From positions 33,171,476-33,235,475 of the forward strand of contig CAMTDV010000022.1 of assembly GCA_947069175.1 (NCBI GenBank): a DNA stretch of 64,000 bases. The letters are read 5' to 3'. The translations under genes and the position numbers were made by a program. Source of the DNA: Scalesia atractyloides (taxonomy: Eukaryota; Streptophyta; Magnoliopsida; Asterales; Asteraceae). Each line of letters starts with the position of its first letter. Positions within the stretch are counted from its first letter, which is position 1. Positions 33,244-43,079 of the stretch are shown in pieces. Below the pieces are notes generated by a model that saw only the letters and a list, made by a program, of their open reading frames with translations, did no database searches and was not told the DNA's origin.

Positions 33244-35268
33244 TTTGTATACAACAATATTAGGATCATCATCAAAATCTGTTATGATTTTTTAACGTAA
33301 TTTTTGTGTAAACTTTCTTCATTTTTAGAATGAGAACTTCAACTTGATTTCTCCAAATTAGATTCAGCACTCTCAAATTCAGTGCTATCACTTTCATTTC
33401 CGAGAACATTTTCAACCACGTTTTTAACCACATCTGACTCACAACCATAGGTTACATCAATGATTTCAGGCAACTGTCTTTTTGTTCAGTTTTGAGTTTC
33501 AAATTGAGCGCCTTCTCCACCCCGTCAGGATGTTCTCTTGAATAACTGTTCCACATCGGGGGTGGAACACGATGATAACCCTGATCCTTGTTTTGATGGC
33601 TAAACACATTTTCTTCCTTTTCTACTTTTTTCGTTTGTTTAGGAAGAATATTATCAATCACATATGAAGTAGTTGAGTAACTGATCAACAACTTATTAAC
33701 CTTTCTGACTCAATCCTAATAGCTTCTAGCTCAGATTTAAGTTTAGAAATCGTGTCAATGTGAATATTAATAGACATCTATTGATCCATGACCGTTGCTT
33801 TTAACATTGCAAGTGAAGCGAAGTCTTCCTTACTTGCAACTCGATATTGATTAATCTTTTTGCTTAGTTTGTCATATGCGACTTTGGTATCTCTTAGGTC
33901 ACTAGACAAGTTATCAGTATGTTTTTTAAGTTCTTTATATTTTCATCTTTTTTAGATCACTCCTTGCATGGCTCCAAGCACTTCATGCAGGATTTTTCGA
34001 TTTCTTTCATCTCACTTTTACCCTCCTCTTTGACCGACTCATTCACACATTCTTGAACTTTTTCAGAAACTACCTCTTGTAGTTGTGCCATCATGGCTTT
34101 GTTGACCATCTCTTTCAAATTCTCATCATTCATTTCCTTTGTGACATCAATAATTTATTCGACAGGCTTCTTGATTTCTTCTTGGATTTGTGTGCACTGA
34201 TACTAGCTTGATCCTCCAAAGAAACCTGCAAAAGAGTTATAAATGTTAGGTGGAATTACTGGTTTAAAAGCATTGAGGAATATATCCTCTTCAGCACACT
34301 AATCATAATAGTATGCTTCATCACGTATTTCTACACTTTGATCTGGTGTTTCATCAAAAACAATTTCTGCACAATCATCACTTGAACTTTCTTTGACCAC
34401 CTCTGGTTCTGGTTCTTCAATTATCTTTGCAAGTAATGCCACGTTTTCTATCTTTGGAATATAATCGTTCTAGTTAAAGCCTTCGACTTCTTGATTAACT
34501 ACAAGAGCTTTATCCTTAGATTTCAAAGAACCGTCCTCAATTTGGATAAGCTTTGTTTGAGGTTGTGGAGAAGGTCAGTGATAAATGGCTTTCTTATAGT
34601 AGTCATCACCGAATGGATTGTGATTTTCATTAACTTCTCGATTCGGACACTCTCGTTTAAAGTAACCCTTTTCACGGCATTTGAGGCTGGTGACCTTTGA
34701 TTTATCAAACCCTAGCTTTGCATCCGGACCCCTAGACTATTTCTTCCCGTGGTCTCCATAAACCACTGAGCTCTGCGAACAATGCTGGCCATACACCATT
34801 TAATGTCTATGAGCTCCAATTCCTAAGGGTCGGTCTGATCGTAATCCTCCTTAGTCATGATAGGATTACCAATCTTTCTAGCTACCACATTCTCGTATGA
34901 TTCTAAGACAGAAGCAAGTAGAGCCATGTGCTGTTTGGCTTTATTCTCATTAAAATCTTGAGCATTCTCTAAGTTCACAGCTATATTACACTGAAGAATT
35001 CGTTGGTTTGGGTTGGACTGGTTGTTCTGGCATTGTTGTAATTATTTGAGCTCTAAGAAGATTGAGGTGTCTTTGGAGCATTTGGATCACAGATTGGGAA
35101 TGAGGAAAACCCGCTGCCACTGCTTGAGTAATTTGAATAAGTATTTGACGAATTGTCTGCACTAAAGGCCATCTTCAATTTTGGGCTTTGTATGTTGGCT
35201 GTCGCACTTCCTTTGTAATACAAGTTTACATCTTGTTGTGCATGTGCACTTCTTGTCTATGCCATCTT
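33244..35268 (-). pseudogene. Long middle part of gag, copia element A
   Basis: Broken minus-strand reading, Glu/Lys/Ser-rich, with coiled-coil-like text. A first, decayed knuckle reads KCREKGYFKREC at about 34,690-34,640 (first Cys and His lost). Further pieces include HQNKDQGYHRVPPPMWNSYS (about 33,590) and acidic stretches (34,330-34,440). The long spacer between two knuckles suggests an extended gag, as in large plant copia elements. No single frame is open for more than about 80 codons. Confidence 0.6.
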
Positions 35269-35983
35269 CTAAAGCTCCAGTTCATGATCCTCAACTTTCT
35301 CGATGAACCTTACCAAACTCAACGTACTGTTGTAATCTGGATTGTTCTTTAAGATCATTAAATAAGTTGACCATTCGCCTTCTGGTAATGCATCAGCCAA
35401 TTTGTCAACTAGCTCTTCATTATATTTGGTAACACCCAATCTCTTTATCTCAACCACTAGGTGACAGTATCATTCGATGGGTTGCTTCATGGATTCACCT
35501 TAACTGAAGATATGGAACTCCTTTTTGAGCATGTTGTTTACTCTTTATCATCTGCTTGCTACCTTGGAACTTCACCTTTAAAGCGTTCCATATTGCCTGA
35601 GCATATCCTTCATGTTGCAGCAACGTAAAGATATCCTCTTTGATTGCTTGTTGCAAGATATTCATCATTTTCTTTTCCCATGTAAATGCTGCTTTTTCTT
35701 GTTCATTGAGCTGCATGATTCCTTTTTCAAGACCATTCTCTCCAACTGGAACAGTATACCCTTCTTCTACAGTATACCAGCAATCAAGGTAGTTTGCCTG
35801 TACCCGGTTCACAAATAGTTCATGCCAGCCTTTGTATTCTTCTAAGTTCATCAACTTGGGCGGCTTTGTTATTGTACCCATCTCGTTGTCAAGATTTAGA
35901 TTTTGGACGGTTACTGTTGAGGCTGCTGTCGTTGCAAAGGCGTTGTAGAATTCGTTATCTATTTCGTCAAAAAATTTGGTCAA
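35269..35983 (-). pseudogene. Gag N-terminal domain, copia element A
   Basis: Minus strand. Frame 35,983-35,495 (162 aa) has PPKLMNLEEYKGWHELFVNR (the copia DUF4219/UBN2-type start), EKGIMQLNEQEKAAFTWEKK, ILQQAIKEDIFTLLQHEGYA and IWNALKVKFQGSKQMIKSK. After a frameshift, 35,457-35,269 gives VEIKRLGVTKYNEELVDKLA and LPEGEWSTYLMILKNNPDY, the rest of the capsid fold. The start Met at 35,983 is the first in frame after a leader of about 450 bases. Confidence 0.85.
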
Positions 35984-36428
35984 GATTTGCTTGGTGCGAA
36001 GTCAAACTTGTGCGAAGTAACCTGGTGTTAGATTGACACAAAAACACAATTAAATCCAAGTTCGTACGAAGGTAAACCAATTTTGCAAAATTCTATCTTC
36101 GTGCGAAGGTAGAAATTAATTATTTCAAGTTCATCTTCGTGCGAAGATAAAATCTCAAATTGGACATAATTTATTAGTACAAAGGTAATTTTATCTTCGT
36201 GCGAAGTGAGTTTAGATCGTGCGAAGGTAGTTTCACCATTTCACGTTTTTCGATGATTTTATAATGATTTCGATGGATTTTAGGTCTGATTCTTTTAAGG
36301 GTTTGTTAGAAGTAGATTTTACGTGTTCCTAGAAAAAATCAGTCCGTTTTGACTGTCAATTCTTTAAAAAATGGATAAAAAGAGTGAAAAATGAGTAGAA
36401 AAGAAATAGAGTCTTGATGATTGTCTTC
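35984..36428 (-). other. Leader of element A with repeated CTTCGTGCGAAG palindromes
   Basis: Untranslated leader between primer site and gag. It holds at least six copies of TTCGTGCGAAG/TTCGTACGAA (about 36,007, 36,059, 36,097, 36,134, 36,194, 36,216), several perfect or near-perfect inverted repeats. Confidence 0.65.
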
Positions 36429-36444
36429 AAATCAGGTTCTAATT
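36429..36444 (-). other. Decayed primer binding site of element A
   Basis: The minus strand after the LTR reads AATTAGAACCTGATTT, placed like a primer site but matching TTGGTACCAGAGC only partly (about 8 of 13). Position supports it more than sequence. Confidence 0.4.
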
Positions 36445-36816
36445 TGTTTAACCTAGTCTTAAATGTGCGGAATCCATTTTAGAAGAGTGACAAAATGAAG
36501 TTTACTTTTTAATATCAATGTTTCATTAATTGTTCAACGATTAAAGTTCTGAAACAATTTTGACAGGGCTTTGCCTTATCAGTCAGCAAAAATGTATAGA
36601 CATAAATGACCACACAAACCTATATATAGACATCTAAGTTCGTGCGAAGCTAACTAGCTATCTTCGTACGAAGTGAACCCTTGACTACCTTCGTACGAAG
36701 TTAACAATCTAACTTTGTACGATGTTAACATACAAACTTCAAATCTAACATTTAAGCCCTGTTACATGACACAGACATGACCCAAAGACGTAGGCGATAC
36801 ACATAATGCATCAGCG
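36445..36816 (-). repeat. 5' LTR of element A
   Basis: Pairs with 6,449-6,794. The plus strand starts TGTTTAACC; the outer end CATCAGCG has lost the CA seen in the other copy (CATCAACA). It contains two perfect CTTCGTACGAAG palindromes (36,662-36,673 and 36,689-36,700). Confidence 0.8.
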
Positions 36817-37990
36817 CTGTACCCCAAGTAACCCAAAATAACTAGAAAAACTCAGAACATATAAAACTCGGAACTTTCAAACTACACAAACTTCTAAACT
36901 TAGCTAAAAATCTGGTGCCCAGGTAACCCGGAATTCTAGAAAACTTGGAACTCCTAAAACCCGAAAGCTTTTGAAAACTCGGATCATATCATATGAATAG
37001 GTCTTCTGAATACAATGAAATTCAGAACAAGCAAAGAAATTCCGAATTTAACTCAAAAATTCCAAATTAAACTCTGACAAAAGGAATCACAAATTCGGAG
37101 AATGTGATTTCCACAAACTCTGACATAGTGATTTTCACAAACTGAGAGAGTGAATTTCACAAATTATGATAGAGTGATTTTCACAAACTCTGACTAAGTG
37201 AATTCCACAAATTCTGACAGAGTGATTTTCACAAACTCTGATAGAGTGATTTCCACAAACTCTTATCAAATAAATCCTGACACAAATTCGGATAGTTGAA
37301 TTCCCACAAATTCGGAAACCAATACTTTAAATCGGACAGTTGAATTCCCACAAATTCGAAAACCAATACTTTAAATTTGGACAAGGAAAGTATAAACTCT
37401 GAGCTCACAAAATCGGGCCAAATAAAAATTAAATTCGGGCATATATGAACTCAACAAATTCGGACTCAATAGAGATAAAGCAAATTCGAACATAAGAATA
37501 TCTAAATTCAGACTAAGTATATACGGAAACAAATTTAACAAATCCTGACAGAGTTAAATTTGGACAAGGAAGAATAATCACAAATTTGGATTAGGAAGAC
37601 TAACAAATTCGGATGGAACATCTTCCAAACTCACAAATTCGGACATGAAGGACTTAGCAAATTCGGACAAGATCCAAAAAAAACTTCCGAATTTATTTCT
37701 CAAAGCGTGACATCACACTAGGTTATTAATAAATACGGAAGGAACAAGTTCGGACAATAAATTCGGACTTTCTAACAAAATTCATAAATTCGAACATCTC
37801 ATATTCAGATCAGACCTCATATCTACAACACCTTGGAAAATAAGAAAACCATCTGAGACGACGAACAACTTCATTTTCTTCAAGTTTCCTACAGAATCTT
37901 GACGTCTTCATGATGTTTAGCAGAAACAAACATCAAATCAAGAGAACTGGTGATTCGGACGGTGGTTAGAACATTCCGAATATGTAACCA
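36817..37990 (-). other. Internal region of element Z, 5' half
   Basis: Non-coding leader of Z. Full of the phrase AAATTCGGA(C) (more than a dozen copies with variants) and a 24-bp minisatellite at 37,104-37,266. No protein text. Confidence 0.6.
37104..37266. repeat. 24-bp minisatellite, about seven units
   Basis: Units of the form GTGATTTTCACAAACTCTGA plus four bases (ATA/AGA/TAA variants), near-perfect 24-bp period with one 22-bp unit. Odd and even units share substitutions (GTGAATT versus GTGATTT), suggesting duplication as pairs. Confidence 0.85.
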
Positions 37991-38004
37991 TGCTCTGATA
38001 CCAC
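37991..38004 (-). other. Primer binding site of element Z
   Basis: The minus strand reads GTGGTATCAGAGCA after the LTR end, a clean tRNA-Met-type site (TGGTATCAGAGC). Confidence 0.85.
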
Positions 38005-38005
38005 C

Positions 38006-38622
38006 TGTAAGCCCACCAAGGGACACTCGAACAACCGAACATGATCACAAATACGAAACACCAAGTCACGCGGTGTGCGGAATCCACCACGTGATGCAAA
38101 CCGCTGGAAAGGTCATGTTGTAGCAGGAGGGGAGAAACAAAGAGGAGGATTAACAATCTATGAATCCAAAAAGTATTCACAGATTACCAACACTCACAAG
38201 AACACACGCTAGCTAGGGTTTTGCTTCACACAGAGAAAACTTGCACATAAAGATAAATCTCAAAAGTCGTATCTTGCATTCATTCACTAAGAGTATAAAT
38301 ACAAGAACAAGGTCGGACACATCAGTCCTTACAATCAAAGCTAGTCCGAATTCGTAACATAAAAAAATTCGGACCCTACATATCCTATCTAAACAAATTC
38401 AGACTACATGTCCATACTCATGTATTCGGACTACATAAGCTAATCACATATTCAGACTGCTTATAAGATAAACTAGAGGGGTGGTGTCCGAATTTATAAC
38501 ATATTCGGACCCACCCTTACAAATTCGGAAAATACTAAAGCAAAATTTAATTTACTAAGTAGACCCTGTAGAATCTCCAAAATGCAGAATCCAACATTTA
38601 TCAAACAACAAGTGCACTTACA
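38006..38622 (-). repeat. 5' LTR of element Z
   Basis: 617 bp, bounded by TGTAAG and CTTACA, a perfect 6-bp terminal inverted repeat. Contains a TATA-like element (TATTTATA on the minus strand, about 38,293-38,300) and repeated TTCGGAC motifs. GTCCT follows it, the likely target duplication. Confidence 0.75.
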
Positions 38623-39640
38623 GTCCTTATTGAACTTGGCTCTCTCTATCCCAAACTCGGCCTATTCCATAGAAAGCTGGTTTTTGAAGTCGGATAACTG
38701 TCCAGCATAAACTTCAACCTTCTTCATCTCTTCATCCATTTTCCTGGGAAGCCAACAATTGACCCTCAAGTTCAGTTACCTTAATCTGAAAAGTCACCAA
38801 GTCTTCTTGAGATGTTTTGAGCTCCGTTTCCTTATCCTTCGCAGAGGCAGCAAGCTCATCATTCTTGCCAGAAGAGGCAACCCAACGTTCTATGCCCTTG
38901 GGGAGGGAAGTAAAAAGACGAGCAACTTGGGTAATGATTCGGTAGACAGTATCTGCATCTAACGACTTTGACAAGGATTGTTTCTTAGCAGGCGTAGCCA
39001 TGCTCCTCAACATCTCGTGACAAACAACACCACTCTTAGTGGTGCCAGTAGAACGCACTTGCCACTTGGGCACACATATGGGAGACTTAGTCCCAACAAT
39101 ACCCTTCCCCTTATCGACAACTTTCTCTTTCTCCTTCTCAACCTCCACAGACTTCTTAGCAACAACCTTTTCAATCTCACTTGGCTTTGCAACATCAACC
39201 GTCACCTTCTCAACTTCACTAACCTGCCAAGAAAGCACCCTCCCCTAAGGAAGAAGGCTTAGAAGATCCCCCTTTACCTTTCTTTTTAGAAACAGTTTTT
39301 GACGGTCTTGCATCACTAGCAACCGTTTCCAAAGATTGAGTAGGCTTTTCAGGAACACTACTCTTGCTCTCATTCAATTTCTTTAACACAACCTATATAT
39401 CCAAACCCGAAGCACCCCCTGCTCCACTGGAAGCTTCCTGCACAATCTCTTTCTTCACCAATTTTATCCCAGTAGCAGAAGCAACAACGTTAGCATCATC
39501 CTTATCACAACTATCAATAGAGATAGGGTTAGAGGATTGGGAAGTAGCACTAACAGAAGTAGCTCCTCTAGTAGACCTTCAGACAGGAGCATGTAGCTTC
39601 TTGATAGAAGAGCCATCAATAATCGGCTGAAGAGGTTACA
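38623..39640 (-). pseudogene. Antisense ORF of Tat-like element, upstream part
   Basis: Minus strand. Open frame 39,238-38,732 (168 aa): Lys/Glu/Val-rich (SEIEKVVAKKSVEVEKEKEK), KSPICVPKWQVRSTGTTKSG, then a coiled-coil-like tail (AASAKDKETELKTSQEDLVT, KVTELEGQLLASQ). After a frameshift it continues KMDEEMKKVEVYAGQLSDF and AEFGIERAKF up to the Z insertion, and resumes at 4,670. The 5' side begins around 39,640 after CTCTTCAG, which resembles a splice acceptor. Putative gypsy-type transposon protein (Transposase_28-like) of unknown function, broken. Confidence 0.6.
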
Positions 39641-41411
39641 CTCACATAAATATGGAGAATCCATTATGAATACTCTTAAAAAGGAAAATTAACATTCCTA
39701 TATGGCTCACAATATTAATATTCACATGCAAGTGATAATAGGTAAGCATAGGTTCCACAAATAAAAAAAATAAGTTAATATTCAGAAAAAATGAAAACGT
39801 GGAAAATAAAGAAAATACAAATAAGCAAGTGTAGCAGTCTGCCACTGTAAATCTAATTTGGTAAATGTTAGCGTTATAATATAATTATTTAAGTTGATTA
39901 AAATTGAACACTTGTAAAACATGGTTATGACTATTTGCTGAGTATTTTCTTTATTATTACCTCACACTTTGAGCTAAATTTAAAAGGAATAAACACAAGA
40001 TTGTTACCAAAATTTATATATGAAAAATGTATCCTCACCTCATTTTATAAAAAGCTGACTTCTAAAAAAATTCTTAAAAATGTTATAATTATAAAACTTT
40101 TAGTGATTTTTATTCTCGGTAAAAAGGTATGAAAGACTAGTGACACCGAACAAACCTGATTAGTACTAAGAAAATTTCTCAATGATAAAATAATTATAAA
40201 AGGTTGACTGGTTTTTGTTTTTAAAACCCAAATTTAATAGTTTAATGTAACTCTAAAAAAACTTGATTAATATTGGATGACACCCATAGCTTCATAGTTT
40301 AGTGGCATCTTAGGAGTGAGATAAGACTTTGAGACCAATAGATATTAGCTTTGATTTCCCAAAGGGGGTTTTTTCCTCATATTTATTGGGTTTCCGAATC
40401 AGTGTATAGTGAAGATGGATATGCATTATGCCTAGTTGAGATGGATATCATCGTATGATTTTGCTTGTGGCATGATAATACTTCAGTAGTTCGTTAGTGA
40501 TCCAAATTTGCCGTTAAAAAAACTAGATGACATACTCTTATAAAAATTTAACTAATATATTATATATATTTTCAAATACTTGAAGCGAAGAAATATAAAT
40601 GATCCAACTAAATCACAACATGGTAAAAAAAAACTAAAATGACGACATAGTGACACGTTCTATAGGTATAACAAGGAATCTAACTATCGTTACAAATAAC
40701 TACGATAAAACATTAGTTATTAAATGGGTTATTATATTATCTTCTGGCAAGTGTAAAATCTTACCTAATAAAATAAATTATTTTTTTGATTTCTACTAGA
40801 TTTTCTCAGTTAAATTTTTATGAAATGACCAAAATACCCTTATATCTTCAACCTCTACTTTACACCTCACAACCTCGCTACCATAGTCCTTCACCTAAAC
40901 ACCATACCATCAATTTATTATCAGTATATATACACACTCAACTATTAATCCATCTAACTCTAAAGATCAAATAAATCCTTTTAATTTACACTTTTTTCCT
41001 ACATTTTATTCAATGGAACTGTAACATAAAATCTTAACTATGCCACATTTATAAGTCAATTCAAATTCAATTGAAAGATGCAATACATTCGGCCTTCACC
41101 CAAACATAAACTACACTAATTATCGACCAGCAATAACGATATAGAAAAGTTTGCCACAATCCCAAACCCTAACCAGTAGATAGATAACTAAACGATAATC
41201 AACATATCAAATTATCAATTCAAAATCATACAAAAAGGTACACAGGAACCTCATTTAGCCTTTTCAACCACCTTTTCACTCGAACCCTGTCACACTCAGC
41301 TTTCACCTCTGCTACTGGCTGGATTCTGTGATGGCCGACGCACAACCGCCTATGACGGCACTGCTGCTGCTGCTGCTGCTAGTGATGATGGCGGTTGCTG
41401 ATGGTGGCGGT
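39641..41411. other. AT-rich region without recognisable gene
   Basis: About 1.8 kb of AT-rich DNA. The start could be an intron of the antisense ORF. It holds one SINE (40,283-40,525) and a (CTG)n microsatellite at about 41,361-41,380. No host gene could be supported on either strand. Confidence 0.5.
40283..40525 (+). mobile_element. tRNA-derived SINE
   Basis: About 240 bp. A-box-like TAGTTTAGTGG (about 40,296-40,306), B-box-like GCTTTGATTTCC (about 40,351-40,362), and a 3' end TTTGCCGTTAAAAAAA. The 7-bp duplication GATGACA flanks it (40,276-40,282 and 40,526-40,532). Short length, internal Pol III promoter, A-tail and duplication are the SINE hallmarks; it would be mobilised by LINE proteins. 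Confidence 0.75.
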
Positions 41412-42359
41412 TGTCGAACCCATGGTCAAAACAACAGGGTGGTACTAACTTTGAACCCGGCAGGTCCGGTTCAGATTCTTCCTCTCATCGTCGTGGTGAC
41501 GGTTCCTCTTGCTGAGTGTCGAGTCTTGGGCCACAGCCACATGAAAAGCTAGTTAGAGGGCCTGGGGGATCGCCTGAGGGCACTTCGACGCTCAAGTCAG
41601 TACCATATCAGCCGTGAAAATTGTACGTGCAAGTATAATGTATAGTTTTTAGAGAGATGGCAGAAGTTGTAAGGGAGAACGAGGGGATGATAACCTGATC
41701 TTGATAAAAGGTGGAGTTTTCCTTATATAAGGGGACTCTTTGGGCCTTAACCCTAATGGGTTAGCCAAGAAGTGGACTTATTAGAACCAGACCCACATAA
41801 ACCTACTAAGCATGTGGGGAAAGTCTAAGCGGGCTCAGGCCAATTACCACTATAAGGGAGTGAGCCCAGACGAGAAGCCCAGCCGGGGTCCCTCGTCGAT
41901 AAGTCATCCCTAGTCCAAACCCATTTACTTATGGATGGGTGTAGGCTTATTCTAGTACTTGAAAATCTAGGCGGGTCGCTTTCTACCTTTTAAGTGTCAC
42001 CTTATCTGTCGGGTAAATATCGTCCAAGGCACGTTATGCTAAACTAATCTGTTTTGTTATCTTTAGGTAACCTTGCATTTAGCATTCAAAATAGGAGGGT
42101 GACTCCTCAAGTAAGGTAGCACAATACCTTACTTCAATAAATGCCTCCTTGAAGGCACTTTAACCAATGTACTTGTTCGAGAGTACTTTTCTTGAGAGTG
42201 TTTATGCTATTTAGACTGTCTTTCCATGTCCTTCTCAGGGGCATTTCAATCGAATTACTCGTTCAAGAGTAATTTCTATAAGAGCATCAACTGGGATGCC
42301 TTGTTTACCTGTGTTATACTTTTTGTTTGGCGTCCCTCCGAGGAGGGCTTTTATCTTGT

Positions 42360-42715
42360 TTAAGCTGTTAGAGCTTTTACTGAGCTTGTTTTGTAACTTG
42401 TTAAGTTGTTAGAGCATTCTATAGGTCGCTTTCTAACTTTATTTGTTAAAGCTTTGCGTAGGCCAGTTTTGTAACTCGTTTAAGTTGTTAAAGCTTACCA
42501 TGGTCGCTTTGTAACTCGTTTAAGTTGTTAGAGCTTTCTATGGGTTGCTTTGTAACTTGTTTAAGTTGTTAAAGCTTTGTATAAGCTTGCTTCATAACTT
42601 GCTTGAGTTGTTAAAGCTTTCTATAGTTCGCTTTGTGACTCGTTTAAGTTGTCAAGGCTTTGTATAAGCCCGCTTTGTAACTCGTTCAAGTTGTTGAAGT
42701 TTTTGGTAGGCCATT
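42360..42715. repeat. Tandem repeat, about 45-50 bp units
   Basis: About eight degenerate units with core GCTTTGTAACTCGTTTAAG followed by TTGTTAAAGCTT. Lies within the Tat-like LTR. Confidence 0.8.
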
Positions 42716-43079
42716 TGTCCAGTGGCGCCTGGGCCACTTAGGTTTTAAATGCCTGCTTCGGCGTTTTGTTTGGACGTAGTCGACTTAGTCCAAGCCCCAC
42801 GACCGGCCTTTGCCTTGTTTTGAATAAGGCGACATGTCTGTATGCCTATATACATGTTCATTTTGTTGTAAGATCGCTCGACACGTCTGCCTAAATGATC
42901 TTGTTTGACCCGTTAGTAGGGTCTTCTTACTATTTAGGTTTTTTGTTTCTTCGAGAAGGGTGGCATCTTCTCCTTTGAAGAAGTTTTGTGAGCCCTTTAG
43001 AAACACTTGTTATGTAGAAGGAACCTTCATACGTGAATCCTTATTAAGCGCTTATTCTTCTCCTGTAGAGATGTTGTAA

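Larger units (their letters stand above)
6449..36816 (-). mobile_element. Element A: Ty1/copia retrotransposon, about 10.4 kb without nested insert
   Basis: Minus-strand copia element with short LTRs (346 and 372 bp, TGTT...AACA), leader, long gag, protease, integrase, RT and RNase H in copia order, then about 1.5 kb of spacer and an extra ORF before the 3' LTR. Its RT is interrupted by element B between 9,978 and 29,892. No target duplication is evident (TAATT left, CTGTA right). Nearly all domains carry stops or frameshifts. Size and the extra 3' ORF recall long plant copia elements, but I cannot name the lineage. Confidence 0.8.
4671..38622 (-). mobile_element. Element Z: LTR element without recognisable pol, host of elements A to D
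   Basis: Minus-strand element flanked by the likely 5-bp target duplication GTCCC (4666-4670) / GTCCT (38623-38627), with one mismatch. The 5' LTR is at 38,006-38,622 with an adjacent tRNA-Met-type primer site; the 3' LTR is at about 4,671-5,293 with a polypurine tract. Without nested insert A the internal part is only about 2.3 kb and codes for nothing I recognise, so Z is probably non-autonomous. It splits the antisense ORF, whose coiled-coil text continues across the insertion. The two LTRs match in length and inner end but are otherwise strongly diverged. Confidence 0.6.

Noticed and set aside
37104..37266. Regular repeats that could suggest a CRISPR array
   Set aside because: Units are directly adjacent with no unique spacers, and the genome is a plant; it is a minisatellite.
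41328..41552. ORF with a leucine run resembling a signal peptide
   Set aside because: The run is a (CTG)n microsatellite and the rest overlaps the Tat-like LTR end; no homology or gene context.
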